A program made the position numbers and the translations under genes. From NCBI GenBank assembly GCA_013391385.1, contig JACBFI010000004.1:124001-188000 (forward strand): a stretch of DNA of 64,000 nucleotides, read 5' to 3'. Under the pieces are notes generated by a model that saw nothing but the letters and a program-made list of their open reading frames with translations, made no database searches and was not told the origin of the DNA. Shown piece by piece: positions 54,032-64,000 of this stretch (position 1 is the first letter of the stretch; every line of letters starts with the position of its first letter). The DNA comes from Sediminibacterium sp. Gen4 (lineage in GTDB: Bacteria > Bacteroidota > Bacteroidia > Chitinophagales > Chitinophagaceae).

Positions 54032-55045
54032 TTCAATATCTCCATCAATAGGATAGCCTGTACAAGTTAATATTCTACCATTGCCTATCTCGTCTTCCAT
54101 CAATACCTCATTTTTATACATCCAAACTTTCCCTTTCACACAGGTTGCAGAGCAAGTTCCACATTGACCGGCTTCACAACTAAAAGGTAATTGTACTCCA
54201 TTACGTTTGGCAGACTGTAAAATGGTATCCGGATATTTACTTATCCATGATACTTGTTTTCCTTTTTCAATGATAGTGATGGTATGTGCAGTTACATCTG
54301 GAGGAACTTTTGTTACCGATGGATACTCAATGACAAACTGCTCTTTTTTGATTTGTTCATTCACAAAACCCATCCCACGGGCAACGATGGTAATCATTAA
54401 CATATATTGAAATGGGCCACACAAATACAACCAGGTATTCATTTTGTTATTCCCCACTTCTTTAGTAAGTATTTCGCTCACTATTGAACTACTCAATCTG
54501 GCTTTTCGATAATCAGACTCATCACTAAAGAAGAAATAAATTGAAAATAGTGAGCTATAGTCAGAAGCAAGTTTCATAAGCTGCTCATAAAAAATGACAT
54601 CCTTCTTTGATTGATTACTATATACCAATACAATTCGCTCAGTCATTTGACTTTTTAGCAATGCCTTGATTTGCGAATAAATAGGTGAGATTCCGCTTCC
54701 TGCAGCGAAGAAAATAAAGCTATTTTTTGAATTGATTCGACTTGTATGAGGCAAAATAAAAAAGCCCGCAGGAGCGAGTCCTGTAAGAACATCCCCTACT
54801 TTCACTTTTTCAACCAATATTCGCGAATAAGAACCATTAGCAACTCTTTTGACAGTTATACTTAATGGCTCATCCGGAATGGATGATATGGAATAACTTC
54901 TTCGCTCCTCCTTACCATTCCGATTTGAAAAAATAAACGTAATGAATTGTCCTGCTTCATATTCAATGGTATCATTTTGCGCATCCAACACTAAGGTTAC
55001 AACGTCATGTGTCTCCTTAATCACGCTTTTTACTAAATATTGCAT
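54008..55045 (-). CDS. ferredoxin-NADP reductase-type oxidoreductase with C-terminal 2Fe-2S domain (PaaE-like)
   Basis: A 345-residue electron-transfer protein. FAD-binding: ERRSYSISS. NAD(P)-binding: FFAAGSGISPIYSQI and LYLCGPFQYM. The C-terminal plant-type ferredoxin domain carries the cluster cysteines in CEAGQCGTCSATC and ILTCTGYP. The layout equals PaaE, the reductase of the phenylacetyl-CoA epoxidase and of similar oxygenases. No oxygenase lies nearby, so the partner is unknown. Confidence 0.92.
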   Translation of the reverse strand: MQYLVKSVIKETHDVVTLVLDAQNDTIEYEAGQFITFIFSNRNGKEERRSYSISSIPDEPLSITVKRVANGSYSRILVEKVKVGDVLTGLAPAGFFILPHTSRINSKNSFIFFAAGSGISPIYSQIKALLKSQMTERIVLVYSNQSKKDVIFYEQLMKLASDYSSLFSIYFFFSDESDYRKARLSSSIVSEILTKEVGNNKMNTWLYLCGPFQYMLMITIVARGMGFVNEQIKKEQFVIEYPSVTKVPPDVTAHTITIIEKGKQVSWISKYPDTILQSAKRNGVQLPFSCEAGQCGTCSATCVKGKVWMYKNEVLMEDEIGNGRILTCTGYPIDGDIELKIGSVT

Positions 55046-55101
55046 GCGATCGTATTCATTACTATGAAAATAATCATTACAGATGAGTATATAGATATAA
55101 A

Positions 55102-55125
55102 AACGGTCCGCATAAGCAGACCGTT
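55102..55125 (-). terminator. intrinsic terminator after htpG
   Basis: Stem AACGGTC/GACCGTT with a 10-base loop, followed on the minus strand by a run of T. It lies 23 bases beyond the htpG stop. Confidence 0.85.
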
Positions 55126-55147
55126 ATATAATTAGCTCTTTATATCA

Positions 55148-56995
55148 TCAAGCTTTAACCTGTTCAGTTTGCAGCAATTCAACACTTCGATGGATGAAAT
55201 TGGTAAGATCATTCCCTTTGAGTAATCCTTGTGAAAGCAGGGCCAGATCTGCGAGGTTACGAACCTGTTTTTGCTGTACATCAGTATTCGTTTCTTTCAG
55301 CAACTGCTGATAAATAGGATGATTTCCATTTACCGTGAGTGTTACTTCATCAGGCATCTGAGCATAGAACGCAGTCATACCACCGCCAACACCTGCCATA
55401 TCTTTCATACGGCGCATAAATTCCGGGCGGGTAGCAATGACCGGAGCTGTTTCCGGACTCAGTCCTTTGACTTCAGTTGTTACATGTAAATCGGGAATTG
55501 TCAATGTAAACAGTTCTTTTAGTTTATCAGACTCTTCTTGATTTAAAACAGATTGATCAGACTCCTGTTTATCAATCAAGTTATCTACGATATCAGCATC
55601 CACTCTTACAAAGCTTACATTCTCCCATTTCATTTCCATGGTATTAATGAAGGCCGCATCCACCAGTGTTTCCATTTTAACAACGGTATATCCTTTCGCC
55701 TTACATGCTTGAACATAAGCATCTTGCTGAACAGGATTGGTGGTATATAAAATGATCTGTTTCCCTTCTTTATTTTTTTGTAATGCCTCTGTGGCTGTTT
55801 TATATTCTTCCAATGTGTGGAATTTTCCTTCCACATCTTCCATGATGAGAAACTTATTGGCTTTTTCCAGGAACTTATCATCAGTCATCATACCATACTT
55901 CACAAACAATCCCAGACTCTCCCATTTTTCTTCAAAAGAAGTTCTTTCATTACGGAAAATTTCTTCCAGCTTGTCTGCTACCTTTTTAGTGATATGCGCA
56001 TTGATTTTTTTCACATTCGGATCACCTTGTAAATAGCTTCTACTTACGTTCAGTGGAATATCCGGACTATCAATCACACCATGTAACAACATGAGAAACT
56101 CAGGAACAATATCTTTTACTTCATCCGTAACAAATACCTGATTACAGTACAACTGAATCTTGTCTTTTTGGATCTCATAACTCTGTTTGATCTTAGGGAA
56201 ATATAAGACACCCGTTAAATTGAATGGATAGTCTACATTGAGATGAATCCAGAAAAGTGGTGTTTCTCCAAATGGATATAGCTCACGATAGAATTTTTCA
56301 TAATCTTCTTTAGATAATTCCGAAGGCTTTTTGATCCAGATCGGATGGGTATTATTAATGGCTTTTTCTTCCTCTTCTTTTTTCTCACCTGCTTCAGAGA
56401 AGTAAATGGAAATAGGTAAAAATTTACAGAATCGTTCCAGAATACCTTTGATACGTGAAGCTTCTAAAAATTCTTTGCTCTCTTCATTGATATGCAATAC
56501 AATTTTAGTTCCGCGTTCATTGTAATCGGTTTCATAGAGCTCATACTCGGGACTACCGTCACAACTCCAGAAAACTCCACTTCCATCTTTAAAACTTTTT
56601 GAATGGATATCCACTTTATCGCTCACCATGAATGCACTATAAAAACCCAATCCAAAATGACCGATGATACTCGCGTCTTTGTACTTATTGACAAATTCTT
56701 CTGCACCACTAAATGCCACCTGGTTAATATACTTATCTACTTCTTCTGCGGTCATACCCACACCACGGTCTATGATGCTCAATGTCTTTTCTTTTGCATC
56801 AAGCACCACATCGATGCGCAATTCACCAATATCGCCTTTTGCTTCACCAATAGAAGAGAGTGTTTTTAGTTTTTGGGAGGCATCTACGGCATTACTCACC
56901 AGTTCACGAAGGAAAATTTCATGATCACTGTAAAGAAATTTTTTGATGATAGGGAAAATATTCTCCGTTTGTACACGAATCTGACCTTTTTGCAT
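55148..56995 (-). CDS. htpG: molecular chaperone HtpG (Hsp90)
   Basis: Bacterial Hsp90 of 615 residues. The GHKL ATPase motifs are present: FLRELVSNAVDASQKLK, SIIDRGVGMT and IIGHFGLGFYSAFMV. The middle domain includes the conserved catalytic Arg region (PLNVSRSYLQ), and a C-terminal dimerisation domain follows. It assists late folding and stress recovery. Single gene with its own terminator. Confidence 0.97.
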   Translation of the reverse strand: MQKGQIRVQTENIFPIIKKFLYSDHEIFLRELVSNAVDASQKLKTLSSIGEAKGDIGELRIDVVLDAKEKTLSIIDRGVGMTAEEVDKYINQVAFSGAEEFVNKYKDASIIGHFGLGFYSAFMVSDKVDIHSKSFKDGSGVFWSCDGSPEYELYETDYNERGTKIVLHINEESKEFLEASRIKGILERFCKFLPISIYFSEAGEKKEEEEKAINNTHPIWIKKPSELSKEDYEKFYRELYPFGETPLFWIHLNVDYPFNLTGVLYFPKIKQSYEIQKDKIQLYCNQVFVTDEVKDIVPEFLMLLHGVIDSPDIPLNVSRSYLQGDPNVKKINAHITKKVADKLEEIFRNERTSFEEKWESLGLFVKYGMMTDDKFLEKANKFLIMEDVEGKFHTLEEYKTATEALQKNKEGKQIILYTTNPVQQDAYVQACKAKGYTVVKMETLVDAAFINTMEMKWENVSFVRVDADIVDNLIDKQESDQSVLNQEESDKLKELFTLTIPDLHVTTEVKGLSPETAPVIATRPEFMRRMKDMAGVGGGMTAFYAQMPDEVTLTVNGNHPIYQQLLKETNTDVQQKQVRNLADLALLSQGLLKGNDLTNFIHRSVELLQTEQVKA

Positions 56996-57109
56996 GGCTC
57001 ACTTGTTTTGGCGCAAATGAACAAAGAAAATACCAAAGCAGCCGAAACTGACAGGTTGACAAGTTATCCACAAAGCGGAAAATTAATAATAGGTTGATGC
57101 TACGAAAAA

Positions 57110-57138
57110 TTGTCATTGTAGGGGAAATTCTACATTTG
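57110..57138 (+). promoter_or_regulatory. candidate promoter of the T9SS nuclease gene
   Basis: TTG at 57110-57112 and TACATTTG at 57131-57138 are separated by 18 bases, one short of the usual range. The ATG is at 57164. Confidence 0.5.
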
Positions 57139-57163
57139 TCTTTCCAAAAATAAACTCAAATCC

Positions 57164-60100
57164 ATGAGAAAACTGTACCCGATCCGTTTTATCGGAATGC
57201 TTTGCCTTGCTTTAGTTGCTATCGTAACAGAGGCGCAAACCATCGGATGGAACTTTACAACCGCTACCCCTTCCACCACTACCGCAAATATTATCGCTTC
57301 TGATATTAGCAGAGGAAATAATAATGGTACTACCAATGAATTAATCACCACTAATTCTCCTTCTAGTACCTATCCAGGCTTTTCTGCAGGTGGTAATGCA
57401 GGTGCTGCCGCCAGAATTGGTGCCCTGAATACCGGAGCCAGTGGAAGCGCATATTTCGAATTTACACTTACACCTGCCGGTGGATATGCATTCAATCTTA
57501 CGGGTATTAATTTTGGTACCAGAAGTACAAGTACAGGCCCACAAGCGTATAGTATCCGTTCTAGCATCGATAATTATACTTCTGATATTGTTACAGGTAC
57601 TATTGTTGTTGCCGGTACGCCATGGGCATTAAAAACCCATACAGGTCTTGCCATTTCATCTTCTACCCCGATTACATTCCGGATATACGGATATAACGGT
57701 ACAGGTTCGCCTGGTGCCAATACCACCAACTGGCGCATTGATGATCTTTCACTCTCTGTAAGTGCAAGCGTTCCAACCAATATATCAACACTTTCAGCAC
57801 TTTCTTTGAGTAGTGGTTCTTTAACCCCTTCATTTGCTTCCAATAATTTTTCTTACAGCAGTACAGTTCCTGCCTCTGTAAATAGCATTACGGTTACACC
57901 TGTTGCTACTGATGCACTGGCAGCGATTACAGTAAACAGTTTACCTGTTACCAATGGAAATACTTCTCAAGCCATCAGTTTAAATACAGGTGTTAATACC
58001 ATCACCGTAAATGTGACGGCTCAGGACGGCATCACTGTTTCCACATACAATATCCAGGTTACGCGCGAAACACCCGGTAATCCTTTATTATTTGTAAATC
58101 CAACCAATTTTAATCTAGGGAATCAATGTATTAATACCACCACCAATACATCTTTTACTGTTAACGGAACAGATTTAGATGGCAGTCCGGTTACCATTAC
58201 TGCTCCCGACGGATTCAGTGTTGCTACCACTGCCAATGGCAGTTTCGGAAACAGCATCCAACTGAATTATACCGGTAGCACATTAAACCCTACTACTGTT
58301 TATGTACGTTTTACGCCGGTTGCCGTTCAGTCCTATCAAAATAATTTTACCCTTTCTGGCGGCGGAACTGCGCTGTCTTATCCTGTAGATGGAAACGGGG
58401 TGAATAGTACCGCTTCTGTCAATACACAACTCGTCAGCAATATCGGATCCACCACTGCTACGCTTGGAGGAGATATCACCAATACAGGATGCTCACCTGC
58501 ATCTATATATGGATTTGAATACAGCAGCACGAATAATTTTGCCAATGGTACAGGCACTGTTGTTGGCTCCAATAATTTATCAGGCAATAGCTTCAGCGCT
58601 TCTCTGAACGGATTAACGCCCAATACCACCTATTACGTTAAAGCCTTTGTTACCAATGCCGGTGGAACTGCTTATGGTCTACAACAGTCGTTCATTACTA
58701 CTGCCAAACCTGTTATCATGGCAGAACAGATTGCATTGGCTTATACACAAAACTTCGATAATATTTCCAACTGGTCTAATGGTTTTGTATCTGATAATGG
58801 TGCCAACAATTTTGGTCCTGTTGCAGTGAATACCAATGGTCTTATCCCTAGTGGCACCAGAACTACCACTGCTACCAACACATTTGCTACCAGTACTTCA
58901 ACAGGTGTTCAACGCGGAAATGGCAGCCTTGTTTTATTGGCAACAGGTGCAACAGACAATACCGCTGCTATAGCTGTTGATCTTTTACTCGACTTTACCG
59001 GAGTGAATGCAGGAACCATTGGTTTTAACTGGGCTTCTGTCAACAACAGTACCGGTGATAGAAAAGGTTCTCTTCGCGTATACGGAAGTATCGATGGAAT
59101 CAATTTCACTGAAATTACAGCTGCAGCTGTTTTGAATATTACCAATAACGCACCAACCAGCGGAACCATATCAGGTATTGCATTACCGGCTAATTTCAGC
59201 AATAACCCAAATGCAAGGTTAAGATTCTATTATCATAACGGCACTGGAGGAACATCAGGTTCTCGACCAAAGATCAGCATTGACAATCTTATTGTGAGAG
59301 GGTATACACCTGGTGATGTAACTGCACCACTCGTTAGCAGCTATAACCCTGCTCCGGGTTCAACAGGTATAACTCCTTCAGGTGCTATCTCTGTAACATT
59401 TAATGAAACGATTGTTCCCGGTACAGGCAATATTACCCTGCACAATACCACCAATGGTACCAGTCAGGTATTCAGTATCACTGATCCGGCAGTTACCATA
59501 GCTGCAGAAACATTGAGTTTGAATACCAATCTTTCGGCATTCAAATCGTACTATGTAACAATAGATGCTGGCGCTTTGGAAGATCTGGGTGGAAATGCTT
59601 TTGCAGGTATTGCTGCAAATACCTGGAACTTTACTACCGGTGCACCTCCTACCAGTTTCAATTTTAATGATTGTATCAATAATCTTCCGGGAGGTTTTAC
59701 ACAGTATAGTGTTACAGGTGCTCAGGTTTGGGGTTGTACTACATTTGGTAAAACAGGTAATGGCGTTCAGATCAATGGTTTTGTGAGCGGTGCTCAGACA
59801 AATGAAGACTGGCTTATTTCACCCATATTTGACCTATCCGGTTTTGATTATCCATTATTGAGTTTTGCATCACGTGTTCGTTTTGCAGGACCGTCTTTAA
59901 AACTGATGGTGTCTACTAACTATACAGGCACCGGAGATCCAAACCTGGCTCAATGGACTGAAATCAATGGTCGTTTTGCAGAGCCTGAATCGGATGTATG
60001 GACCACCAGTGAGCAGATTGATCTATCTGCATTTAAAGGAGCGAATGTATCTATAGCTTTTGTGTATACTTCTTCTCCTGCATTAAACGCAGCCAGATGG

Positions 60101-62800
60101 ACATTGGATGATTTCAACATTACCAACTCAGCAACACCTGCAGCACCGGGTATTGATATTCGTGGCGGGAATATTGATTTTGATTATATAGCAAATGGAC
60201 AAATTTCTGCCAACAGAACATTCTCTGTTGAAGGATATAATGTAACAGCCGATATCACCATCAGTGCACCCACCGGTTTTGAAATCAGTTTGGATGGTAA
60301 TAGTTTCACTTCTTCATTACATATTCCAGCTGCCGATGCCAATTCACGTAAAACAATTTATGCTCGTTTCAGACCGGTAGCTGCTGATCAAAATTATACG
60401 GGTCAGATTAGTGCTGTAATCACCGATGTGAATGGTACCATTACGGGCATGAGTTTTACAGGCACATCACTCAGAACATTGAAAGTAGTCAACTGGAATC
60501 TTGAATGGTTTGGCAGTACTGCTTCAGGCTTAGGTCCTACCAATAAAAATTTACAACAACAAAATGTACAACAAGTACTAACCAGCTTGAATGCTGATCT
60601 GTATGCATTGGTAGAAATCGTTGATACACTCAGATTTAAGACAGTTGCCGAAGCATTACCGGGCAACTATGGATATGTTGTAAATGATTATGGTTCCTAT
60701 GCAGATGATGTAAATGATCCAGACTATGCCGGTGCACAAAAACTTGGATTTATTTACAATAAAGATATTATCAAAAAAATAAGCACCAGAGGTGTTCTAC
60801 GAAACAGCACTGGCAATGCTTTTAATAGTTGGGCTAGCGGTCGTTATCCTTTCTTGATGCAAGCAGAAGTAACATTGAATGGTGCTACCACTTTGGTTGA
60901 CTTTATTGTGATCCATGCGAAAGCCAACACAGGAAACACTGCTGATAAAATTGAATCGTATAACAGGCGAAAAGCAGGTGCAGATGAATTAAAAGATTCT
61001 TTAGATGTTATGTTCCCCAATAGCAAGATCATCATATTGGGTGATATGAATGATGATTTTGATAAAACCATCACCACGGAAGTAGCACCAAATACGGTTA
61101 GCTCCTATAGCTCATTTTTGAATGATGTTGCTAATTATAACCCCGTGACTTTGCCATTGAGTTTAAGTGGTAATAGTTCAACGGTATCTTTCCCTGACAT
61201 GATTGATCACGTAATTACTTCCAGTGAGTTGAACATTGCATATGTGCCCAACTCAGCCAAAGTGTACAGAGATGTATTAACACTGATCAATAGCTATGCC
61301 AGCACTACTTCAGATCACTTCCCAATCATTACCAAGTATGACTGGCGCTATTTCAGTAAACCTGTCATTACACTGTCTGATCTAGGATTCTTTGCAGATC
61401 AAGGAACATGTTCTGCTCATATTACACTTCCAACACCAACAGTTACCGGGTTTAATGCTATCAGTTCGATTACAAGTAATGCGCCTGCTAGTTTCCCTGT
61501 AGGTGTAACCAGCGTAATCTGGACAGCAGTTGATCAGTACGGCAATACATCCACAAAGGAACAATTGATTACTGTTAGTGACAATCAAAAGCCTTTAATC
61601 AAGGCACCTGCTACTGTAAGTGTTGTAAATGACAATGGAACCTGTGGTGCAGAGATCAGTTCATTGGGTACACCAGAGGTTTCGGATAACTGTGGTATCG
61701 CAACTATTACCAATAATGCTCCGGCAATTTTCCCGGTAGGAAGTACAATTGTTGTTTGGACTGTAACAGATATTCACGGCAATGTTTCAGACACTTCACA
61801 TCAAACAGTAACTGTAATCGACAATCAACCTCCTGTTGTAAAATCAAAAGCTATTACTGCAACATTGGTTAATGGCACTGTCTCTATTTCAGCAAATGAT
61901 GTAAATGATGGCAGTTACGACAATTGTGGTATTGCTAGTATGAGTATTTCGAAAAGTATTTTCAACTGTAATAATATTGGAAACAACAGCATTGAATTTA
62001 CTGTAACAGATATCAATGGAAATACCAACACCACAAACGTCACTATAACCGTAGTAGGTAGTACAACTACTGCTAATATTCAGATTGTACCTTCTGAAAC
62101 AACTTTTACAGGAGGTAATGCAAACAATATCTACTTGGGTTATGGAGCACAATCAGCTAGGTTGAATGTTACTGCCAATGGTGGGGCTCCTTATACTTAT
62201 AGTTGGACCGGTAGCACGGGTTTGAATAATTACAACTCTTCTAACCCGGTATTTACTCCAAGTGTGGCAGGCAACTATAGTTTCACAGTAACTGTATCCA
62301 ATGCTTCCGGATGTACCACTACCGCCTCTGTTAGTTTCTGTGTAAGAGATATCAGAGTACCTGGTACTAATGGTAAGAAAGTGTATCTCTGCCATAACAA
62401 CCAGACCCTTGAACTGAATATCAATGCAGTGGATGCACATCTACGCAATCACTCAGGAGATAAATTGGGAAGTTGCACACAACAAGGATGTACGGTAACT
62501 ACCAGCAATAGTATTGGAAGTTTCACACAAACAATCAGTGAAGAAACAGTGAATACGATTGAGGTTAAGGTTTTACCAAATCCAAGCAGTGATTATTTCA
62601 CCTTGAAAATTTCAAGCAAAAATCAAAATCCTGTTCAGTTGCGCATAACCGATGCAAGTGGAAGGGCTATGGAAACTCGCAATAACTTGAATGGAAACAG
62701 TACTGTACAGGTAGGTCATAGACTTAATCCAGGCAGTTACTTTGCAGAAGTAATTCAAGGATCAGAAAGAAAAGTAGTTCAGCTTATTAAAATCAAATAG
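57164..62800 (+). CDS. giant T9SS-secreted protein with endonuclease/exonuclease/phosphatase domain
   Basis: A 1878-residue secreted protein (signal peptide ending TEAQT). In order: a lamin/anchor-like beta region; a cadherin-like sandwich (STLSALSLSSGSLTP); immunoglobulin-like domains; an SbsA-like Ig domain (APLVSSYNPAPGSTG); a choice-of-anchor J region (PLLSFASRVRFAG); an EEP nuclease domain at about 1106-1395 (NWNLEWF at 1110, ILGDMNDDFD, SDHFPIITKYDWR); two or three HYR-type modules (DNCGIATI, VIDNQPPV); a PKD-like domain; and a type IX sorting domain in the last 80 residues (VKVLPNPSSDYF). It is probably anchored on the cell surface or released, and degrades extracellular DNA or RNA, perhaps for phosphate or nucleoside uptake. 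Confidence 0.9.
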   Translation: MRKLYPIRFIGMLCLALVAIVTEAQTIGWNFTTATPSTTTANIIASDISRGNNNGTTNELITTNSPSSTYPGFSAGGNAGAAARIGALNTGASGSAYFEFTLTPAGGYAFNLTGINFGTRSTSTGPQAYSIRSSIDNYTSDIVTGTIVVAGTPWALKTHTGLAISSSTPITFRIYGYNGTGSPGANTTNWRIDDLSLSVSASVPTNISTLSALSLSSGSLTPSFASNNFSYSSTVPASVNSITVTPVATDALAAITVNSLPVTNGNTSQAISLNTGVNTITVNVTAQDGITVSTYNIQVTRETPGNPLLFVNPTNFNLGNQCINTTTNTSFTVNGTDLDGSPVTITAPDGFSVATTANGSFGNSIQLNYTGSTLNPTTVYVRFTPVAVQSYQNNFTLSGGGTALSYPVDGNGVNSTASVNTQLVSNIGSTTATLGGDITNTGCSPASIYGFEYSSTNNFANGTGTVVGSNNLSGNSFSASLNGLTPNTTYYVKAFVTNAGGTAYGLQQSFITTAKPVIMAEQIALAYTQNFDNISNWSNGFVSDNGANNFGPVAVNTNGLIPSGTRTTTATNTFATSTSTGVQRGNGSLVLLATGATDNTAAIAVDLLLDFTGVNAGTIGFNWASVNNSTGDRKGSLRVYGSIDGINFTEITAAAVLNITNNAPTSGTISGIALPANFSNNPNARLRFYYHNGTGGTSGSRPKISIDNLIVRGYTPGDVTAPLVSSYNPAPGSTGITPSGAISVTFNETIVPGTGNITLHNTTNGTSQVFSITDPAVTIAAETLSLNTNLSAFKSYYVTIDAGALEDLGGNAFAGIAANTWNFTTGAPPTSFNFNDCINNLPGGFTQYSVTGAQVWGCTTFGKTGNGVQINGFVSGAQTNEDWLISPIFDLSGFDYPLLSFASRVRFAGPSLKLMVSTNYTGTGDPNLAQWTEINGRFAEPESDVWTTSEQIDLSAFKGANVSIAFVYTSSPALNAARWTLDDFNITNSATPAAPGIDIRGGNIDFDYIANGQISANRTFSVEGYNVTADITISAPTGFEISLDGNSFTSSLHIPAADANSRKTIYARFRPVAADQNYTGQISAVITDVNGTITGMSFTGTSLRTLKVVNWNLEWFGSTASGLGPTNKNLQQQNVQQVLTSLNADLYALVEIVDTLRFKTVAEALPGNYGYVVNDYGSYADDVNDPDYAGAQKLGFIYNKDIIKKISTRGVLRNSTGNAFNSWASGRYPFLMQAEVTLNGATTLVDFIVIHAKANTGNTADKIESYNRRKAGADELKDSLDVMFPNSKIIILGDMNDDFDKTITTEVAPNTVSSYSSFLNDVANYNPVTLPLSLSGNSSTVSFPDMIDHVITSSELNIAYVPNSAKVYRDVLTLINSYASTTSDHFPIITKYDWRYFSKPVITLSDLGFFADQGTCSAHITLPTPTVTGFNAISSITSNAPASFPVGVTSVIWTAVDQYGNTSTKEQLITVSDNQKPLIKAPATVSVVNDNGTCGAEISSLGTPEVSDNCGIATITNNAPAIFPVGSTIVVWTVTDIHGNVSDTSHQTVTVIDNQPPVVKSKAITATLVNGTVSISANDVNDGSYDNCGIASMSISKSIFNCNNIGNNSIEFTVTDINGNTNTTNVTITVVGSTTTANIQIVPSETTFTGGNANNIYLGYGAQSARLNVTANGGAPYTYSWTGSTGLNNYNSSNPVFTPSVAGNYSFTVTVSNASGCTTTASVSFCVRDIRVPGTNGKKVYLCHNNQTLELNINAVDAHLRNHSGDKLGSCTQQGCTVTTSNSIGSFTQTISEETVNTIEVKVLPNPSSDYFTLKISSKNQNPVQLRITDASGRAMETRNNLNGNSTVQVGHRLNPGSYFAEVIQGSERKVVQLIKIK

Positions 62801-62818
62801 CGACATCCACCTAAATAC

Positions 62819-62850
62819 AAAGAGCGTCCATTGAAGGACGCTCTTTTTTT
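62819..62850. terminator. terminator after the nuclease gene, shared with the convergent gene
   Basis: Eleven-base stem AAAGAGCGTCC/GGACGCTCTTT, loop ATTGAA, then a run of T. It starts 19 bases after the plus-strand stop and touches the stop of the minus-strand gene. Confidence 0.92.
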
Positions 62851-64000
62851 AATTGCCGGTTACAACAATATTATCGATTCTAAAAGTTGTTGTAAGCTTG
62901 GCATTCTGTACGGGGGGATCATTGCCTTCATACCGAAATGCAATATGTACTTTCCCTTTCAGATGATGTAAACTCACATCTCCTGAATGAATCCATTCTT
63001 TCGAATAGCCGTTCATTGAACCTTTTGCAATGACAGCCGGTAATACTGCCCATTTGGCTTTCCATGGTGTATCACCTCCATCATAGTTGGTCGAAACCAA
63101 TACTTGCAATACCGCTCCATTATCAAAACCATCTTTGGTGGAAAATCTTAAAACTTCATTACTGGAGAGATCAAGATTGATAACAGGAAGTATCAGCCAA
63201 CTAATCACTACTTGTTCTCTCGTTGCAAATGCACTGATCTCTGCACATGGATTTCCTGATACAACTTTAGAAAGAAAAAACTTTCCCCCGGTTTCACTAA
63301 TATTCTTAATATGCGGAATGGATATCAGGCTATCTGCCGCTTGTGTTGAAAAATCTTCCGCATAGATCTGTTTTGGTCCCGTAGCTGTACAACGCAATCC
63401 ATTCATTTGAACATCACTTGTATCTCTGAGTAATAACTGCTTTTGTGTTCTGAATACACTATATATTCCCGTGATATCACCATGTCCCCTCGATGTAAGT
63501 GCTGATGCAAATTTTGCAAATCCGCTGGTACGAACATAAACACTTCCGATACCACAGGTTCGAAGCGTATGTGCAATCGTTTGTTTATTAACAGCATCGG
63601 CATAGGGCTTTGCTGTATCAGAATGATCGAACTCAACTTGTGTAAGGGTCACCAACATGCTTTGAAGTGAATCGTTTAGACCTTGTATACTTAGTTTAAT
63701 CGGTAGTACCTTTTGATCAAGATCTCCTTTTACAATCACCCGATCAAACAAAGGCTGGGGAATGGGTATGAGTTCAGGAAATTGAGGATTGGATCGATTC
63801 ACTCCTGCACCTAATTGTACCATTCCGCCATAATCTCCCAACCAAAGTCCTTTTAAGCGAATAAAAAGCTTTCTCCCGATCGGATAAATATTAAATAGAG
63901 AAAACCCATCTAAACGAACAGTAATTCCTGCAGTACTATCTTGTATCACAATTGACTTATAAAAGTTGTCTGTTCTGTCATTAGCAGTAACAACCCCTTC
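62849..64000 (-). CDS. DUF5689 / choice-of-anchor J secreted protein, N-terminus outside window
   Basis: The frame is open to the window edge (EGVVTANDRTDNFYKSIVIQD at the edge), so the start lies beyond 64000. An in-frame GTG at 63949 is not the real start. The visible 383 residues hold a DUF5689 domain (SIVIQDSTAG, FIRLKGLWLGDYGGMVQLG) and a C-terminal choice-of-anchor J sandwich (VLRFSTKDGFDNG, RIDNIVVTG). These domains are common in surface lipoproteins of Bacteroidota. No sorting domain is at the C-terminus. It converges with the nuclease gene, whose own anchor J region is similar. Confidence 0.85.
   Translation of the reverse strand, partial: EGVVTANDRTDNFYKSIVIQDSTAGITVRLDGFSLFNIYPIGRKLFIRLKGLWLGDYGGMVQLGAGVNRSNPQFPELIPIPQPLFDRVIVKGDLDQKVLPIKLSIQGLNDSLQSMLVTLTQVEFDHSDTAKPYADAVNKQTIAHTLRTCGIGSVYVRTSGFAKFASALTSRGHGDITGIYSVFRTQKQLLLRDTSDVQMNGLRCTATGPKQIYAEDFSTQAADSLISIPHIKNISETGGKFFLSKVVSGNPCAEISAFATREQVVISWLILPVINLDLSSNEVLRFSTKDGFDNGAVLQVLVSTNYDGGDTPWKAKWAVLPAVIAKGSMNGYSKEWIHSGDVSLHHLKGKVHIAFRYEGNDPPVQNAKLTTTFRIDNIVVTGN

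Overview
The window looks like a chromosomal segment of a Bacteroidota bacterium, most likely Chitinophagales/Chitinophagaceae. This rests on a type IX secretion sorting domain, on Bacteroidota-typical families (DUF5916, DUF1343/NamZ, DUF5689, DUF2141, DUF922, M56 proteases with TonB C-termini, a three-piece PntAB), and on promoters of the Bacteroidota form TTG-N20-TAnnTTTG without obvious Shine-Dalgarno sequences. The DNA is AT-rich and densely coded. No gene-free stretch exceeds about 300 bases, and I saw no rRNA, tRNA, CRISPR array, insertion sequence or prophage.

Layout. 1-5.6 kb: a 'ligase-associated' DNA repair cluster of ATP-dependent DNA ligase (cut by an in-frame TAG), Lhr-like DEXH helicase, PdeM phosphoesterase and an HDAC-family deacetylase. 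5.6-9.0 kb: a DUF5916 outer-membrane protein and an XRE/S24 repressor. 9.0-14.5 kb: surE, a small membrane protein and lpxB, with a BlaI regulator plus a three-part M56 protease/amidase/TonB-C membrane protein between them on the other strand. 14.5-24.9 kb: DUF922 protein, a 59-residue membrane protein, penicillin acylase, divergent metX/metZ, SDR, DUF2141, Crp/Fnr, nucleoside-type MFS and a Gfo/Idh/MocA oxidoreductase. 25-33.8 kb: PQQ dehydrogenase with internal cytochrome c, pepT, FKBP isomerase, NamZ-like muramidase, fmt, rhodanese-thioredoxin lipoprotein and a LysM protein. 33.8-43.1 kb, minus strand: rRNA methyltransferase, pntB/pntA2/pntA1, methyltransferase, membrane protein, folA, thyA, proline dehydrogenase, SDR. 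43.1-46.2 kb: a tight cassette of photolyase/cryptochrome, flavin reductase and a second photolyase-like FAD protein. 46.2-57 kb: dipeptide epimerase, thioesterase, acyltransferase, HAD phosphatase, OmpA protein, prenyl synthase, recJ, ferredoxin reductase, htpG. 57-64 kb: a 1878-residue T9SS-secreted nuclease and a partial DUF5689 protein.

The feature that no gene call explains is a family of palindromes built from tandem degenerate 7-base words. They occur at about 13.24, 13.85, 17.4, 23.63, 31.08, 37.04 and 49.47 kb. Each has one word on one arm and its complement on the other. They lie at gene ends and starts, supply the stop codon and last residues of metX, pntA1 and the HAD gene, sit just before the starts of lpxB and fmt, and one lies in frame inside lpxB. 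The other main points are the BlaI/M56-amidase-TonB unit, whose promoter has an operator palindrome filling the spacer, and the photolyase cassette, whose first member lacks the cysteines of the Fe-S photolyases and whose last member lacks the N-terminal antenna domain.
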